Part shown: piece after piece, positions 1-7,275 of the stretch
Position numbering within the stretch: the first letter of the stretch is position 1
Layout of the letters: each line of letters starts with the position of its first letter
Assembly: GCA_049317725.1 (NCBI GenBank)
Contig: JBMOHS010000153.1
Coordinates: 1-9,594, forward strand
From: CAIOZW01 sp049317725
GTDB taxonomy: Bacteria > Acidobacteriota > Blastocatellia > RBC074
Length of the DNA: 9,594 bases
Direction: 5' to 3'
Translations under genes and position numbers: made by a program
The notes under the pieces: generated by a model
What the model was told of the DNA's origin: nothing
Database searches by the model: none
Seen by the model: only the letters and a program-made list of their open reading frames with translations

Positions 1-1076
1 TGGTCCGTCTCCGTCCCATCGATCCGGTAGCCGACACAGATCTGGATCTGCTCCAGTTCGTCGAGCACGTCGAGTTTGGTGAGGGCCAGCGCATCGAGCC
101 CATTGACCATGACCGAGTAGCGGGCGATGACGGCGTCAAACCAGCCGGTGCGGCGTGGTCGGCCGGTCGAGGCGCCAAACTCCTGGCCACGGGCGCGGAT
201 CCCCTCGCCAACCTCATCATCGAGCTCGGTCGGGAAAGGACCGCCGCCGACGCGGGTCGTGTAGGCCTTGATCACCCCAATGACGCGATCGAGGCGGGAG
301 GGCGGCAGCCCTGTCCCGGTGAGGGCCCCTCCGATCGAGGAGTTGGACGAGGTGACGAAGGGGTAGGTTCCGTGATCAATGTCGAGCATCGTCGCCTGGG
401 CCCCTTCGACGAGAATCCGTCGTCCGGCCTGCGCCGCCTCATTGAGATAGTAGGTGGTGTCGCGAATGTGTGGGGAGAGAACAGCAGACCAGTGCTTCCC
501 TTCTTCGAGAAGCTGCGCCTCGTCGATCGGCTCTCCCCCGAGCATGGCCAGCAAGCGGTTGGCTTGGCGGGCATTGTCACGCAGCCGTTCCATCAAAGCG
601 GAGGGGTCGGTCAACTCGCCGACGCGCAATCCCCGGCGGGCCATCTTCTCCTCATAAGCAGGACCAATGCCGCGCATGGTCGTTCCGACAGCATTTCCGC
701 CCCGACCGGCCTCGATCGCTCGATCGAGCGCGACGTGATAAGGCAGGATCAGGTGCGCGCGGTTGCTGACCATGAGGTTGTCTGGGGTGACGGTGATCCC
801 CTTGGCCCGCAACTCCTCCATCTCCGTGATGAGGGCGCGGGGGTCGACCACCACACCATTTCCGATGACGCAGGGCTTGCCCGGATGGGTGATCCCGGAG
901 GGAATGAGGTGGAGGACGAACTTCTGCTCGGCGCCCCCCTGTCGGATGATCACGGTGTGGCCCGCGTTGTGCCCCCCCTGATAGCGTGTGACGAGATCGA
1001 AATGGGGGGCGAGCAGATCGACGATCTTGCCCTTCCCCTCATCTCCCCATTGTGCGCCGATGATTGCCAGATTCAT
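1..1076 (-). CDS. purA: Adenylosuccinate synthetase, C-terminus cut off by the window edge
   Basis: Cytoplasmic enzyme that joins IMP and aspartate using GTP to give adenylosuccinate, the first committed step from IMP to AMP. About 358 residues are visible, against roughly 430 for the family, so the C-terminal part lies beyond base 1. The N-terminus carries the GTP-binding loop QWGDEGKGK (residues 9-17), then GGHNAGHT (34-41). Further in come GTTMRGIGPAYEEK, EGAQATMLDIDHGTYP followed by VTSSN, GGGPFPTE, the STGRPRRTGW loop and LTKLDVLDE, all hallmarks of PurA. The ATG at 1076 starts the protein exactly at the conserved beta strand (MNLAIIGAQWG), but no clear Shine-Dalgarno precedes it. It lies 73 bp downstream of trxB on the same strand, so read-through from the trx genes is plausible but not shown. 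Identification is secure. Confidence 0.97.
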   Translation of the reverse strand, partial: MNLAIIGAQWGDEGKGKIVDLLAPHFDLVTRYQGGHNAGHTVIIRQGGAEQKFVLHLIPSGITHPGKPCVIGNGVVVDPRALITEMEELRAKGITVTPDNLMVSNRAHLILPYHVALDRAIEAGRGGNAVGTTMRGIGPAYEEKMARRGLRVGELTDPSALMERLRDNARQANRLLAMLGGEPIDEAQLLEEGKHWSAVLSPHIRDTTYYLNEAAQAGRRILVEGAQATMLDIDHGTYPFVTSSNSSIGGALTGTGLPPSRLDRVIGVIKAYTTRVGGGPFPTELDDEVGEGIRARGQEFGASTGRPRRTGWFDAVIARYSVMVNGLDALALTKLDVLDELEQIQICVGYRIDGTETD

Positions 1077-1108
1077 TGCGTGATGCGTGCGTAAGGACTT
1101 GGCAGATT

Positions 1109-1137
1109 GGGGGACGGGCCGTTGATGGCTCGCCCCC
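1109..1137 (-). other. Imperfect GC-rich hairpin between trxB and purA
   Basis: Arms of five G-C pairs plus two further blocks of two and three pairs, with one bulged base and one mismatch (minus-strand sense), around a 6-nt loop. No run of T follows it on the minus strand, so it is not a standard rho-independent terminator. It could attenuate or punctuate transcription between trxB and purA, or it could be chance in GC-rich DNA. Confidence 0.3.
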
Positions 1138-1149
1138 TCTGAGGATAGG

Positions 1150-2088
<939 letters not shown>

Positions 2089-2111
2089 GCTCGAACTTTC
2101 CTGTCAGGACC

Positions 2112-2444
2112 TCAGAGGGCCTGCTTGATCATCTCGGCAATCGAGAGGCGGGCATTGTTCGGTACCCCGACGTGGCGGGCGACCTCTTCCCCGCCCTTGT
2201 AGACGATGAGGGTCGGGATGCCCCGGATTCCGTATTTGGCTGGGGTGTGGGGGTTCTCATCGACATTGAGCTTGAGTACCTTCGCGGTCCCCTGGAAGTC
2301 CTGAGCGACCTCCTCGACCGTCGGCGCCAAGGCCCGGCAGGGGCCACACCAAGCGGCCCAGAAATCGACCAGCACCGGCTGCTCCGATTTGAGCACCTCC
2401 GCTTCCCATCCCGCATCACTCACTTCCGCGACAAACTGGCTCAT
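2112..2444 (-). CDS. trxA: Thioredoxin
   Basis: Small cytoplasmic disulfide reductase that supplies electrons to ribonucleotide reductase, peroxiredoxins and other targets, and is recharged by the reductase encoded next to it. The 110 residues contain the active site W32-C-G-P-C36, the buried aspartate D27 and the cis-proline loop GIPT (P77), all as expected for the family. The start at 2444 is chosen because AAAGGAG sits about 6 nt upstream and because the protein then has the usual thioredoxin length. A longer in-frame start at 2543 would add 33 charged residues unlike thioredoxin and has no support. trxB follows after 23 bp. A probable promoter lies near 2660, giving a leader of about 210 nt. 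Confidence 0.97.
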   Translation of the reverse strand: MSQFVAEVSDAGWEAEVLKSEQPVLVDFWAAWCGPCRALAPTVEEVAQDFQGTAKVLKLNVDENPHTPAKYGIRGIPTLIVYKGGEEVARHVGVPNNARLSIAEMIKQAL

Positions 2445-2659
2445 ACGAATCTCCTTTCCTGCGAATGCTTCTGCCGTGCCCCGGGCGAATGACCTCTTCC
2501 ACCCGGAGAGCCGCCTTTCCCTGTCCCTTTCCCGACCTGACAAAATCCAGGCGGAGATCTCGCCTCTGACGGATTTGGGGGCGGATCAGACCGAAGCGGC
2601 ACCGAGGCGGGCGAGGACAATGAACATTCCACGTCGGCGCCCCTTCTTCAAAGTCGGGC

Positions 2660-2668
2660 AGTATAGCA
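2660..2668 (-). promoter_or_regulatory. Candidate extended -10 promoter for trxA-trxB
   Basis: On the minus strand the sequence reads TGC-TATACT, an extended -10 element with five of six bases matching TATAAT. No good -35 box is present at 17-18 bp (TGCATT or GTGCAT), which is tolerated for extended -10 promoters. Transcription would start near 2653 and leave an untranslated leader of about 210 nt before trxA. The spacer between glgA and trxA contains no other convincing signal. Confidence 0.5.
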
Positions 2669-2720
2669 GACGGAGAGGCCGGAATGCACATGGCCACGGT
2701 AAGGTTTTTTCGGGAAGGGA

Positions 2721-4181
2721 TCAGCCTGCCCGTCGTCGCGCGACCACCCGGTGGTAGAGATCGAGATACTCACGGGCAGAGCGGTTCCAGGAGTAGTCGA
2801 CCCGCATCCCGTTGGAGCGGAGCGTCTCCCAGACAGGAGGGTCGTAGAAGATCAGGAGGGCCTCATAGACCTTTTCGAGCAGACGATCGGCCGAGTAGTC
2901 ATGGAACTTGAATCCGGTCCCCTGGCCGGTCGCCGGTTCGAAGGACTCGATCGAGTCGTCGAGTCCACCGACCGCGCGGACAATCGGGACCGTTCCATAA
3001 CGCAGACTGTACATCTGGTTGAGGCCGCAGGGTTCGTAGGCAGAAGGCATGAGGAAGAGATCGGCCCCCGCCTCGATCTGGTGGGAAAGATCGTTCTGAA
3101 AGCCAAAGTGGACGCCGACTTGGTGGGGACGGGTGTCCCGAACGTGTTGAAAATAGTCCTCGTAGCTCCGGCTGCCCGATCCCAGAAGGATGAAGTAGGC
3201 TCCAGTATCGAGAATGCGCCAGATCGCTTCCGCCAGCAGGTCGACCCCCTTCTGGACGGTCAGTCGGGAGACGATCGCCAGCACGGGTCGTTCGAGGTCG
3301 ACCGGCAGATGGAACTTCTCAAGCAGCGCCTGCTTGCAGCGCCGCTTGCCCTCCATCGCCCCTGGCCAGAACGGGGCGGCGAGGGTCCGGTCTGTCGCCG
3401 GGTTCCATTCGCGGTAATCGACCCCGTTGAGGATCCCGACGAGGTCCTGGGAACGCCACCGCAGCAATCCGTCGAGCTCGTGGCCATGCTCTGGGGTCTG
3501 GATCTCCTGCGCATACCGTGGACTGACGGTCGAGAGCGCCGTGCTGAAGGAGAGCCCAGCTTTGAGCGCGTTGGCCGATTGGCGCGACTCGATCCCCCGG
3601 TGGTAGAGGTCGCCCCCGATCCCGAAGCGTTCAAGGAGCTGGGGCGAGAACCATCCCTGGTAGCCAAGGTTGTGGATGGTGAAGAGCGTCGCGGTTCCGG
3701 CGAAGTAGAGATCGGCAGCGTAGGTCGAGGCGAGGTAGGTCGGAATGAACCCCGTCTGCCAATCGTGGCAGTGAATCAGGTCAGGCGGGGGCCCGAGCCG
3801 TTTGGCCAGTTCGAGAACGGCACGGCTGAAGAAGGCGAAGCGCTCGGCATCGAAATCGCCTGTCCCGTAGATGTATCCTTGTCCGAAATAGTCGGGTTGG
3901 TCGATGAAGTAGATGGGGACGCCATCCCGGTCCTCCCGCCAAACGGAGGCCCAGCGCTCGCTGCCCGCAAAGGGCACGCGCAGGTCCTGGAGGAGGAGCC
4001 GGCCAACCCCTGGCTGCACCACATCCCCGACGCGCTTTCCAATTCCGGAATAGCGGGGAGTCACCACGCTGATCTCGCAGCCGATCGCCGCGAGCGCCTG
4101 TGGAAGAGCTCCCGCGACATCCCCCAGTCCGCCTGTCTTGGAATACGGAAATACTTCCGAGGAAGCATAGAGTACGCGCAT
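2721..4181 (-). CDS. glgA: Glycogen (starch) synthase, ADP-glucose type, GT5 family
   Basis: Cytoplasmic glycosyltransferase that adds glucose from a nucleotide sugar (ADP-glucose in most bacteria) to the non-reducing end of an alpha-1,4-glucan. The 486 residues match the family size (477 in E. coli). The N-terminal KTGGLGDV motif (K15) binds the nucleotide sugar. Further along are HCHDWQTGFIP, TIHNLGYQGWF, SRLTVQKG and the C-terminal catalytic block YEPCGLNQMYSLRYGT with the retaining E-x7-type motif, followed by VRAVGGL. The start at 4181 gives the standard MRVLYASSEVFP beginning and has AGGGGA about 7 nt upstream. The frame is open 60 codons further up, to an ATG at 4361, but that ATG lies inside the predicted -10 box and the extra residues resemble nothing in GlgA. 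No other glycogen genes are visible; the M28 peptidase upstream is divergent. Confidence 0.97.
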   Translation of the reverse strand: MRVLYASSEVFPYSKTGGLGDVAGALPQALAAIGCEISVVTPRYSGIGKRVGDVVQPGVGRLLLQDLRVPFAGSERWASVWREDRDGVPIYFIDQPDYFGQGYIYGTGDFDAERFAFFSRAVLELAKRLGPPPDLIHCHDWQTGFIPTYLASTYAADLYFAGTATLFTIHNLGYQGWFSPQLLERFGIGGDLYHRGIESRQSANALKAGLSFSTALSTVSPRYAQEIQTPEHGHELDGLLRWRSQDLVGILNGVDYREWNPATDRTLAAPFWPGAMEGKRRCKQALLEKFHLPVDLERPVLAIVSRLTVQKGVDLLAEAIWRILDTGAYFILLGSGSRSYEDYFQHVRDTRPHQVGVHFGFQNDLSHQIEAGADLFLMPSAYEPCGLNQMYSLRYGTVPIVRAVGGLDDSIESFEPATGQGTGFKFHDYSADRLLEKVYEALLIFYDPPVWETLRSNGMRVDYSWNRSAREYLDLYHRVVARRRAG

Positions 4182-4359
4182 TGGGTATCCCCTGCTCCGC
4201 GAGCCAACCCTGTCGCAGTCGCACTGGGGAGCCTTGACGGAGATCAGCTTGAATGGAGGCAGGACGATGCGATCCCCCTCCTCGACGAGGTCTCTTCCTC
4301 CCGGAGAAGCGCTCCCACCCAGCGCCCATGGCATCAGTTGAATGGGTTGAGACCGGCGC

Positions 4360-4389
4360 ATGCTACGGGCGCGCGGGAACCCTTGTCAA
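4360..4389 (-). promoter_or_regulatory. Sigma-70-type promoter for glgA
   Basis: On the minus strand a perfect -35 TTGACA (4389-4384) is followed after 18 bp by TAGCAT (4365-4360), four of six matches to TATAAT. Transcription would begin near 4353, giving a leader of about 170 nt to the glgA start at 4181. Because the -10 box overlaps the ATG at 4361, the upstream in-frame extension of glgA cannot be translated from this promoter. Confidence 0.6.
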
Positions 4390-4659
4390 GACAGGGGAAA
4401 AAGAGACAATAGCGGGTGCCTTGACGATCAACACTCCCCCCCCAGGGTCACCATCCGGGACCGGCCCGGAAATGCAGAAGGGCGTGAGAGGGCGCGTCGT
4501 GAAAGATCCAAACGATCCGCTGTCTCCATGATGAGGCAGAAAAACCACCACAGAGCTCCGTGGCCAATCTCTTCCTGTGGTGAACCTGCTCATGGCACCG
4601 GATGATAGCGGGGGGAGTTCCAAATAGATTCGATAGATAACGAGGAGGACATAGAAGCT
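4390..4659. other. Divergent intergenic region between glgA and the M28 peptidase gene
   Basis: No coding sequence is supported here; the short open frames lack ribosome sites and family resemblance. It holds the upstream part of the glgA promoter region, a run of C (4436-4442), and one hairpin-forming inverted repeat (4546-4582). The ribosome site of the peptidase (GAGGAGG at 4642-4648, 11 nt before the ATG) closes the region. I found no convincing -35/-10 pair for the peptidase on the plus strand. Confidence 0.6.
4546..4582. repeat. Inverted repeat upstream of the M28 peptidase gene
   Basis: CACCACAG (4546-4553) and CTGTGGTG (4575-4582) are perfect reverse complements separated by 21 nt. 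The left arm overlaps a second near-palindrome, CCACAGAGCTCCGTGG (4548-4563), with one mismatched pair. Either could be a protein-binding site or an RNA hairpin in the peptidase leader; the function is unknown. Confidence 0.4.
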
Positions 4660-6351
4660 ATGAACAAACGTGTCAGCATCCTGTTGGGCGGCCTTCTCGG
4701 GCTGGCCTGCCTGCAGGGCCCATTCTCGACCGTGGGGAAAGTCCAAGACCGCGACGGAGAGGGAGCCGCCCGCGTCGCCAGTCGAGGCCCACGGGCCGAG
4801 TCGACGATGCCGACAGTACAGGGAGAGGAGATCGCGCCGGAGATCCTCGCCCGGATCCGCAAGGAGGCCACCGATAATTCGCAGATCATGTCGATCCTGC
4901 ACGTGCTGAGCGATGTCCACGGTCCGCGACTGACCGGCTCGCCATCCTTGAAAGCGGCGGGAGAGTGGGCGCTCAACCGGATGAAGGAGTGGGGGCTGCA
5001 AAATGGCGCACTCGAGCCGTGGGAGTTTGGCCATCCTGGATGGACCAACGAGCGGTTGAGCGTGCACGTCGTCGCACCGTATCGCGAACCGCTGGTGGCG
5101 GAGGTGCTCGCCTGGACCCCGGGTACCAATGGCATTGTCAAGGCGGAGGCCTATCTGCTCCCCGTTCCCGCTCAACCGACCGAGGAGGAGTTGAAGGCGG
5201 TCCTTGCCGCGCACGAAGCCAATGTCGCCGGACGAATGGTCCTTGTCGGTGCCCCGGCGCGGATTCCGGTCAACTTCGACCCCCCGCCCAAGCGGCTCAA
5301 TGAAGCCCAGGCCAAAGCGAGATTCTCCGGGGCAGCCCCACCGGGCCCGTCCCGCCCACCGGCAGCCGCACCGCAGGACCCGGCTGCGCCCCGCAAACTG
5401 ACGCCACGGGAGGTCAACGACCAGGTCGATGCGTTCCTGCTGCGGGCTGGTGCCCGAATCCGGCTCAACGACGCAGCCATGGAGCAGCGCCGCGTCCGCG
5501 CCTTCCACAACCGGACCTTCGACCCGAGCAAAGTGGTCCCGACCCTGATCCTCAGCAACGAGGACTACGGGCGGATCAGCCGGGTCCTTGCCGGGGGGAG
5601 AAAGGTCGAGTTGGAGGTCGAGATCGTCAACCAGCTCCACCCGGAGGGAAGCACCGCTTACAACGTCGTCGCCGAGATCCCTGGGACCGACCAGCGGGAC
5701 GAGGTGATCATGCTCGGCGGGCACCTCGACTCGTGGCATGCCGCGACGGGAGCAACCGACAACGCGATCGGGTGTGCAACGATGATGGAGGCGGCCCGGA
5801 TCCTGCAGGCGATGGGGGTTCGCCCTCGTCGCACGATCCGGGTCGCCCTCTGGAGCGGGGAGGAGCAAGGGCTGCTCGGATCGCTCGCCTACGTCAAACG
5901 CCATTTCGGCTCAGCAGAGGCCCCTCAACCCGGCTTCGAGAAGTTCGGCGGCTACTTCAATATCGACGCGGGAACGGGTCGAGCACGTGGGATGGGGGTC
6001 TTCGGTCCCCCAGAGGCCGCGGAGGTGCTGCGGAGGGCGCTGGCCCCCTTCGCGGACCTGGGATTTGTCGGCGTCAGCGCCTCCCGCAGCCGGGGATTGG
6101 GAGGATCGGACCATACCTCGTTCAATCAGGCAGGCCTGCCCGGGATCGGGGTCGGGCAGGATCCGATCGAATATTTCAACGTCACCTGGCACACCAACCT
6201 CGACACCTACGAGCGCATCGTCGAAGAGGACGCCCGCCATTCGGCGACGATCATCGCCGCGGCGGTCTATCTTCTTGCCACTCGGGAGTCGCTCCTCCCC
6301 CGCTTTCCGGCGGCGGAGATGCCCTCGCTCCAGCCGGCACCCAGAGATTAG
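4660..6351 (+). CDS. Exported M28-family zinc aminopeptidase / carboxypeptidase-Q-like
   Basis: Predicted secreted or membrane-anchored exopeptidase with two co-catalytic metal ions. The 563 residues begin with MNKR and a hydrophobic stretch (about 6-20) typical of a signal peptide; the cysteine at 17 is in a poor lipobox (GLAC), so lipidation is uncertain. The M28 metal site is complete: H355 (GGHLDSW), bridging D367 (GATDNA), catalytic E401 and ligand E402 (SGEEQG), D436 (NIDAGTG) and H511 (WHTNLDTY). GGSDHTSF (481-488) is also typical. Between the N-terminal helix region and the catalytic domain, residues about 140-310 look like a PA-type lid domain, interrupted by a Pro/Ala-rich linker (about 224-245). 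The chosen ATG has GAGGAGG 11 nt upstream. The gene ends in tandem TAG TAG, the second stop supplied by an adjoining repeat. Likely role is nutrient peptide breakdown outside the cytoplasm; the substrate is unknown. Confidence 0.92.
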   Translation: MNKRVSILLGGLLGLACLQGPFSTVGKVQDRDGEGAARVASRGPRAESTMPTVQGEEIAPEILARIRKEATDNSQIMSILHVLSDVHGPRLTGSPSLKAAGEWALNRMKEWGLQNGALEPWEFGHPGWTNERLSVHVVAPYREPLVAEVLAWTPGTNGIVKAEAYLLPVPAQPTEEELKAVLAAHEANVAGRMVLVGAPARIPVNFDPPPKRLNEAQAKARFSGAAPPGPSRPPAAAPQDPAAPRKLTPREVNDQVDAFLLRAGARIRLNDAAMEQRRVRAFHNRTFDPSKVVPTLILSNEDYGRISRVLAGGRKVELEVEIVNQLHPEGSTAYNVVAEIPGTDQRDEVIMLGGHLDSWHAATGATDNAIGCATMMEAARILQAMGVRPRRTIRVALWSGEEQGLLGSLAYVKRHFGSAEAPQPGFEKFGGYFNIDAGTGRARGMGVFGPPEAAEVLRRALAPFADLGFVGVSASRSRGLGGSDHTSFNQAGLPGIGVGQDPIEYFNVTWHTNLDTYERIVEEDARHSATIIAAAVYLLATRESLLPRFPAAEMPSLQPAPRD

Positions 6352-6403
6352 TAGGGGCAACCGGGGCAACCGGGGCAACCGGGGCACCCCGTGCGGTTGC
6401 CCC
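6351..6403 (+). repeat. GTAG-headed palindromic element with a 9-bp tandem expansion
   Basis: The element begins GTAG at 6351, its first G being the last base of the peptidase stop codon. It then has three perfect copies of GGGGCAACC (6354-6362, 6363-6371, 6372-6380), a degenerate fourth copy (GGGGCACCCC, 6381-6390), and a right arm GGTTGCCCC (6395-6403) that is the exact reverse complement of each unit. Any of the three left arms can pair with the single right arm. The layout, 5' GTAG tetranucleotide plus palindrome, is that of REP sequences mobilised by RAYT transposases. The element at 6511 has the same head. Confidence 0.75.
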
Positions 6404-6510
6404 ATCGCTCATTCAAGCGAGAATCGGGCAGGCACCAAGCCTCCTGGGTGCGCAGCGATTGGTCCGCCCCAAGCTGGCGGCGAAAGTTACCCAAGGGCCA
6501 ATTTCGATCT

Positions 6511-6544
6511 GTAGGGGCACCCCTTGTGGGTGCCCTTTTTCTAC
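6511..6544 (+). terminator. Rho-independent terminator formed by a second GTAG-headed repeat
   Basis: GGGCACCC (6515-6522) and GGGTGCCC (6528-6535) make a perfect 8-bp stem with a 5-nt loop, followed at once by five T. The whole is flanked by GTAG (6511-6514) and its complement CTAC (6541-6544). It is a textbook terminator for plus-strand transcription and would end the M28 peptidase transcript about 180 nt after the stop. It shares its head (GTAGGGGCA) with the element at 6351, so it is probably a copy of the same repeat family that also terminates transcription. Confidence 0.75.
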
Positions 6545-6624
6545 TGTGCGCCCGTTGACTGGGGACGAGGGAAGGCACCCGGACGGCCCTGACAAAATCG
6601 TCAAATCCCATGTTCGTCGAGGAG

Positions 6625-6641
6625 GCGGGCCGGAGGCCCGC
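6625..6641. repeat. GC palindrome, candidate dispersed repeat
   Basis: GCGGGCC (6625-6631) and GGCCCGC (6635-6641) form a perfect 7-bp stem with a GGA loop. It lacks a T run in either direction and lacks the GTAG head of the other two elements. Compact palindromes of this kind are often dispersed between genes of GC-rich bacteria; copies elsewhere in this genome cannot be seen from the window. Confidence 0.45.
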
Positions 6642-6797
6642 GCACCCAGGGGGGATCGTTTCAACACGGCCGGTGTGAGCCCGATGAATTTTCGATATTT
6701 CCCGTATCCCAACGGGGTGCTGGCTGACAGATCCTTTTTTCGGAGCAAAATGTCGAAAGTCCAGCGTCTGGCCATTGCGAGATGGCCGAACGCCCCG

Positions 6798-6826
6798 CCC
6801 GATCTCGACAAAGAAGAGAGGTCGGG
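6798..6826 (-). other. Hairpin downstream of the small unknown gene
   Basis: Arms CCCGATCTC (6798-6806) and GAGGTCGGG (6818-6826) pair over nine positions with one non-Watson-Crick pair, around an 11-nt loop. It lies 19 bp beyond the stop of the 74-codon gene on the minus strand. No T run follows, so it may stabilise the 3' end or act with Rho; terminator function is unproven. Confidence 0.35.
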
Positions 6827-6844
6827 TCCTCCGTGGTCCGCGCG

Positions 6845-7069
6845 TCAGACGGTCGGGGAATCCTCATCTGCTGGCGCAGAGGCAGAAAGTTCGGCCCCGG
6901 CACTGTGCAGTTGGCGGTACTCGACAAGGAGGCGCTGCATGATGTCGGAGAAGGTCCAGTTGGGATCGAGGCTGGGATCCTCGCGCATCTGGCGGTCGAA
7001 CTCCTCGTAGGCACGCGGCCGTGCCCAGGCGAAAAAACCGGCGAGTTGACGATCGATACGTGGGTCCAT
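6845..7069 (-). CDS. Small hypothetical protein, 74 residues
   Basis: I do not recognise this protein. It begins MDPRIDRQLAG and contains an aromatic and charged stretch (FFAWARPRAYEEFDRQMRED, residues 12-31), then DPSLDPNWTFSDIMQRLLVEY (about 31-51), likely helical, and an acidic Ala/Ser-rich tail (59-74). There is no signal peptide, membrane segment or cysteine. It is taken as a real gene because GGCAGGAG sits 7 nt before the ATG, because its third codon positions are rich in G and C like the neighbouring genes, and because its composition is balanced and soluble. It is divergent from the ceramidase-like gene (273 bp between starts) and is followed by a hairpin. Longer in-frame starts at up to 7411 would overlap the divergent gene and have no support. 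The function is unknown. Confidence 0.72.
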   Translation of the reverse strand: MDPRIDRQLAGFFAWARPRAYEEFDRQMREDPSLDPNWTFSDIMQRLLVEYRQLHSAGAELSASAPADEDSPTV

Positions 7070-7275
7070 CACTGATCTCCTGCCTTCCTTTGTCCCGGGT
7101 CTGCCATTCTCGTGTGCCCCACGATTGAAGGTCCCGCGAGTGCCAGAGGCCGGCGCGGAGGGAGAGAGGGGCGGGAGCCGGCGATTGCCCCGGGCCAAGG
7201 TTGCGTCCCGTACCCGCCGGTGCGTAAAATTGCGGCGGCTGAAATAGGGCAAGGGCGCAGAGACCTGCCCTCCAA

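Larger units (their letters stand above)
6352..6844. other. Repeat-rich intergenic region
   Basis: No gene is supported in these 493 bp. Open frames exist on both strands but lack ribosome sites, and their translations are low-complexity read-through of the repeats. The region holds the two GTAG elements, a GC palindrome at 6625, a terminal hairpin at 6798, and AT-richer stretches around 6686-6705 and 6728-6752 without a recognisable signal. Two genes, the M28 peptidase (plus) and the small unknown gene (minus), converge on it. Confidence 0.7.

Noticed and set aside
2445..2543. 33-residue N-terminal extension of thioredoxin
   Set aside because: Charged sequence unlike the family; the ATG at 2444 has a strong ribosome site and gives the normal length.
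2536..2547. CCTGACAAAATC occurs here and again at 6588-6599
   Set aside because: A shared 12-mer is expected by chance several times in a window of this size when both strands are considered; the flanks do not match.
4182..4361. 60-residue N-terminal extension of GlgA
   Set aside because: Its ATG lies within the predicted -10 box, it does not resemble GlgA, and the downstream start has a ribosome site and the conserved beginning.
2751..4412. Open frame of 553 codons opposite glgA
   Set aside because: It mirrors a securely identified gene, has no ribosome site or family resemblance, and long antisense frames are expected in GC-rich coding DNA.
4363..5904. Open frame of 513 codons opposite the M28 peptidase
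   Set aside because: Antisense shadow of a gene with complete active-site motifs; composition is typical of a reverse-frame translation.
6351..6403. Short CRISPR-like or satellite array
   Set aside because: Units are directly adjacent 9-mers without spacers, and the complementary right arm shows a slipped palindrome.
6413..6811. Minus-strand frame of 132 codons in the repeat-rich spacer
   Set aside because: No ribosome site, and it crosses the terminator and the GC palindrome; it is translated repeat sequence rather than a gene.
5733..7010. Long plus-strand frame running from the peptidase across the repeats
   Set aside because: It overlaps the peptidase in another frame and its remainder is read-through of the 9-bp tandem repeat and other intergenic palindromes, for example GATGATGA-like stretches.
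7175..7235. Minus-strand promoter TTGCCC-17-TTTTAC for the small gene (about 7220-7250)
   Set aside because: The match to the -10 consensus is too weak to report as a feature.
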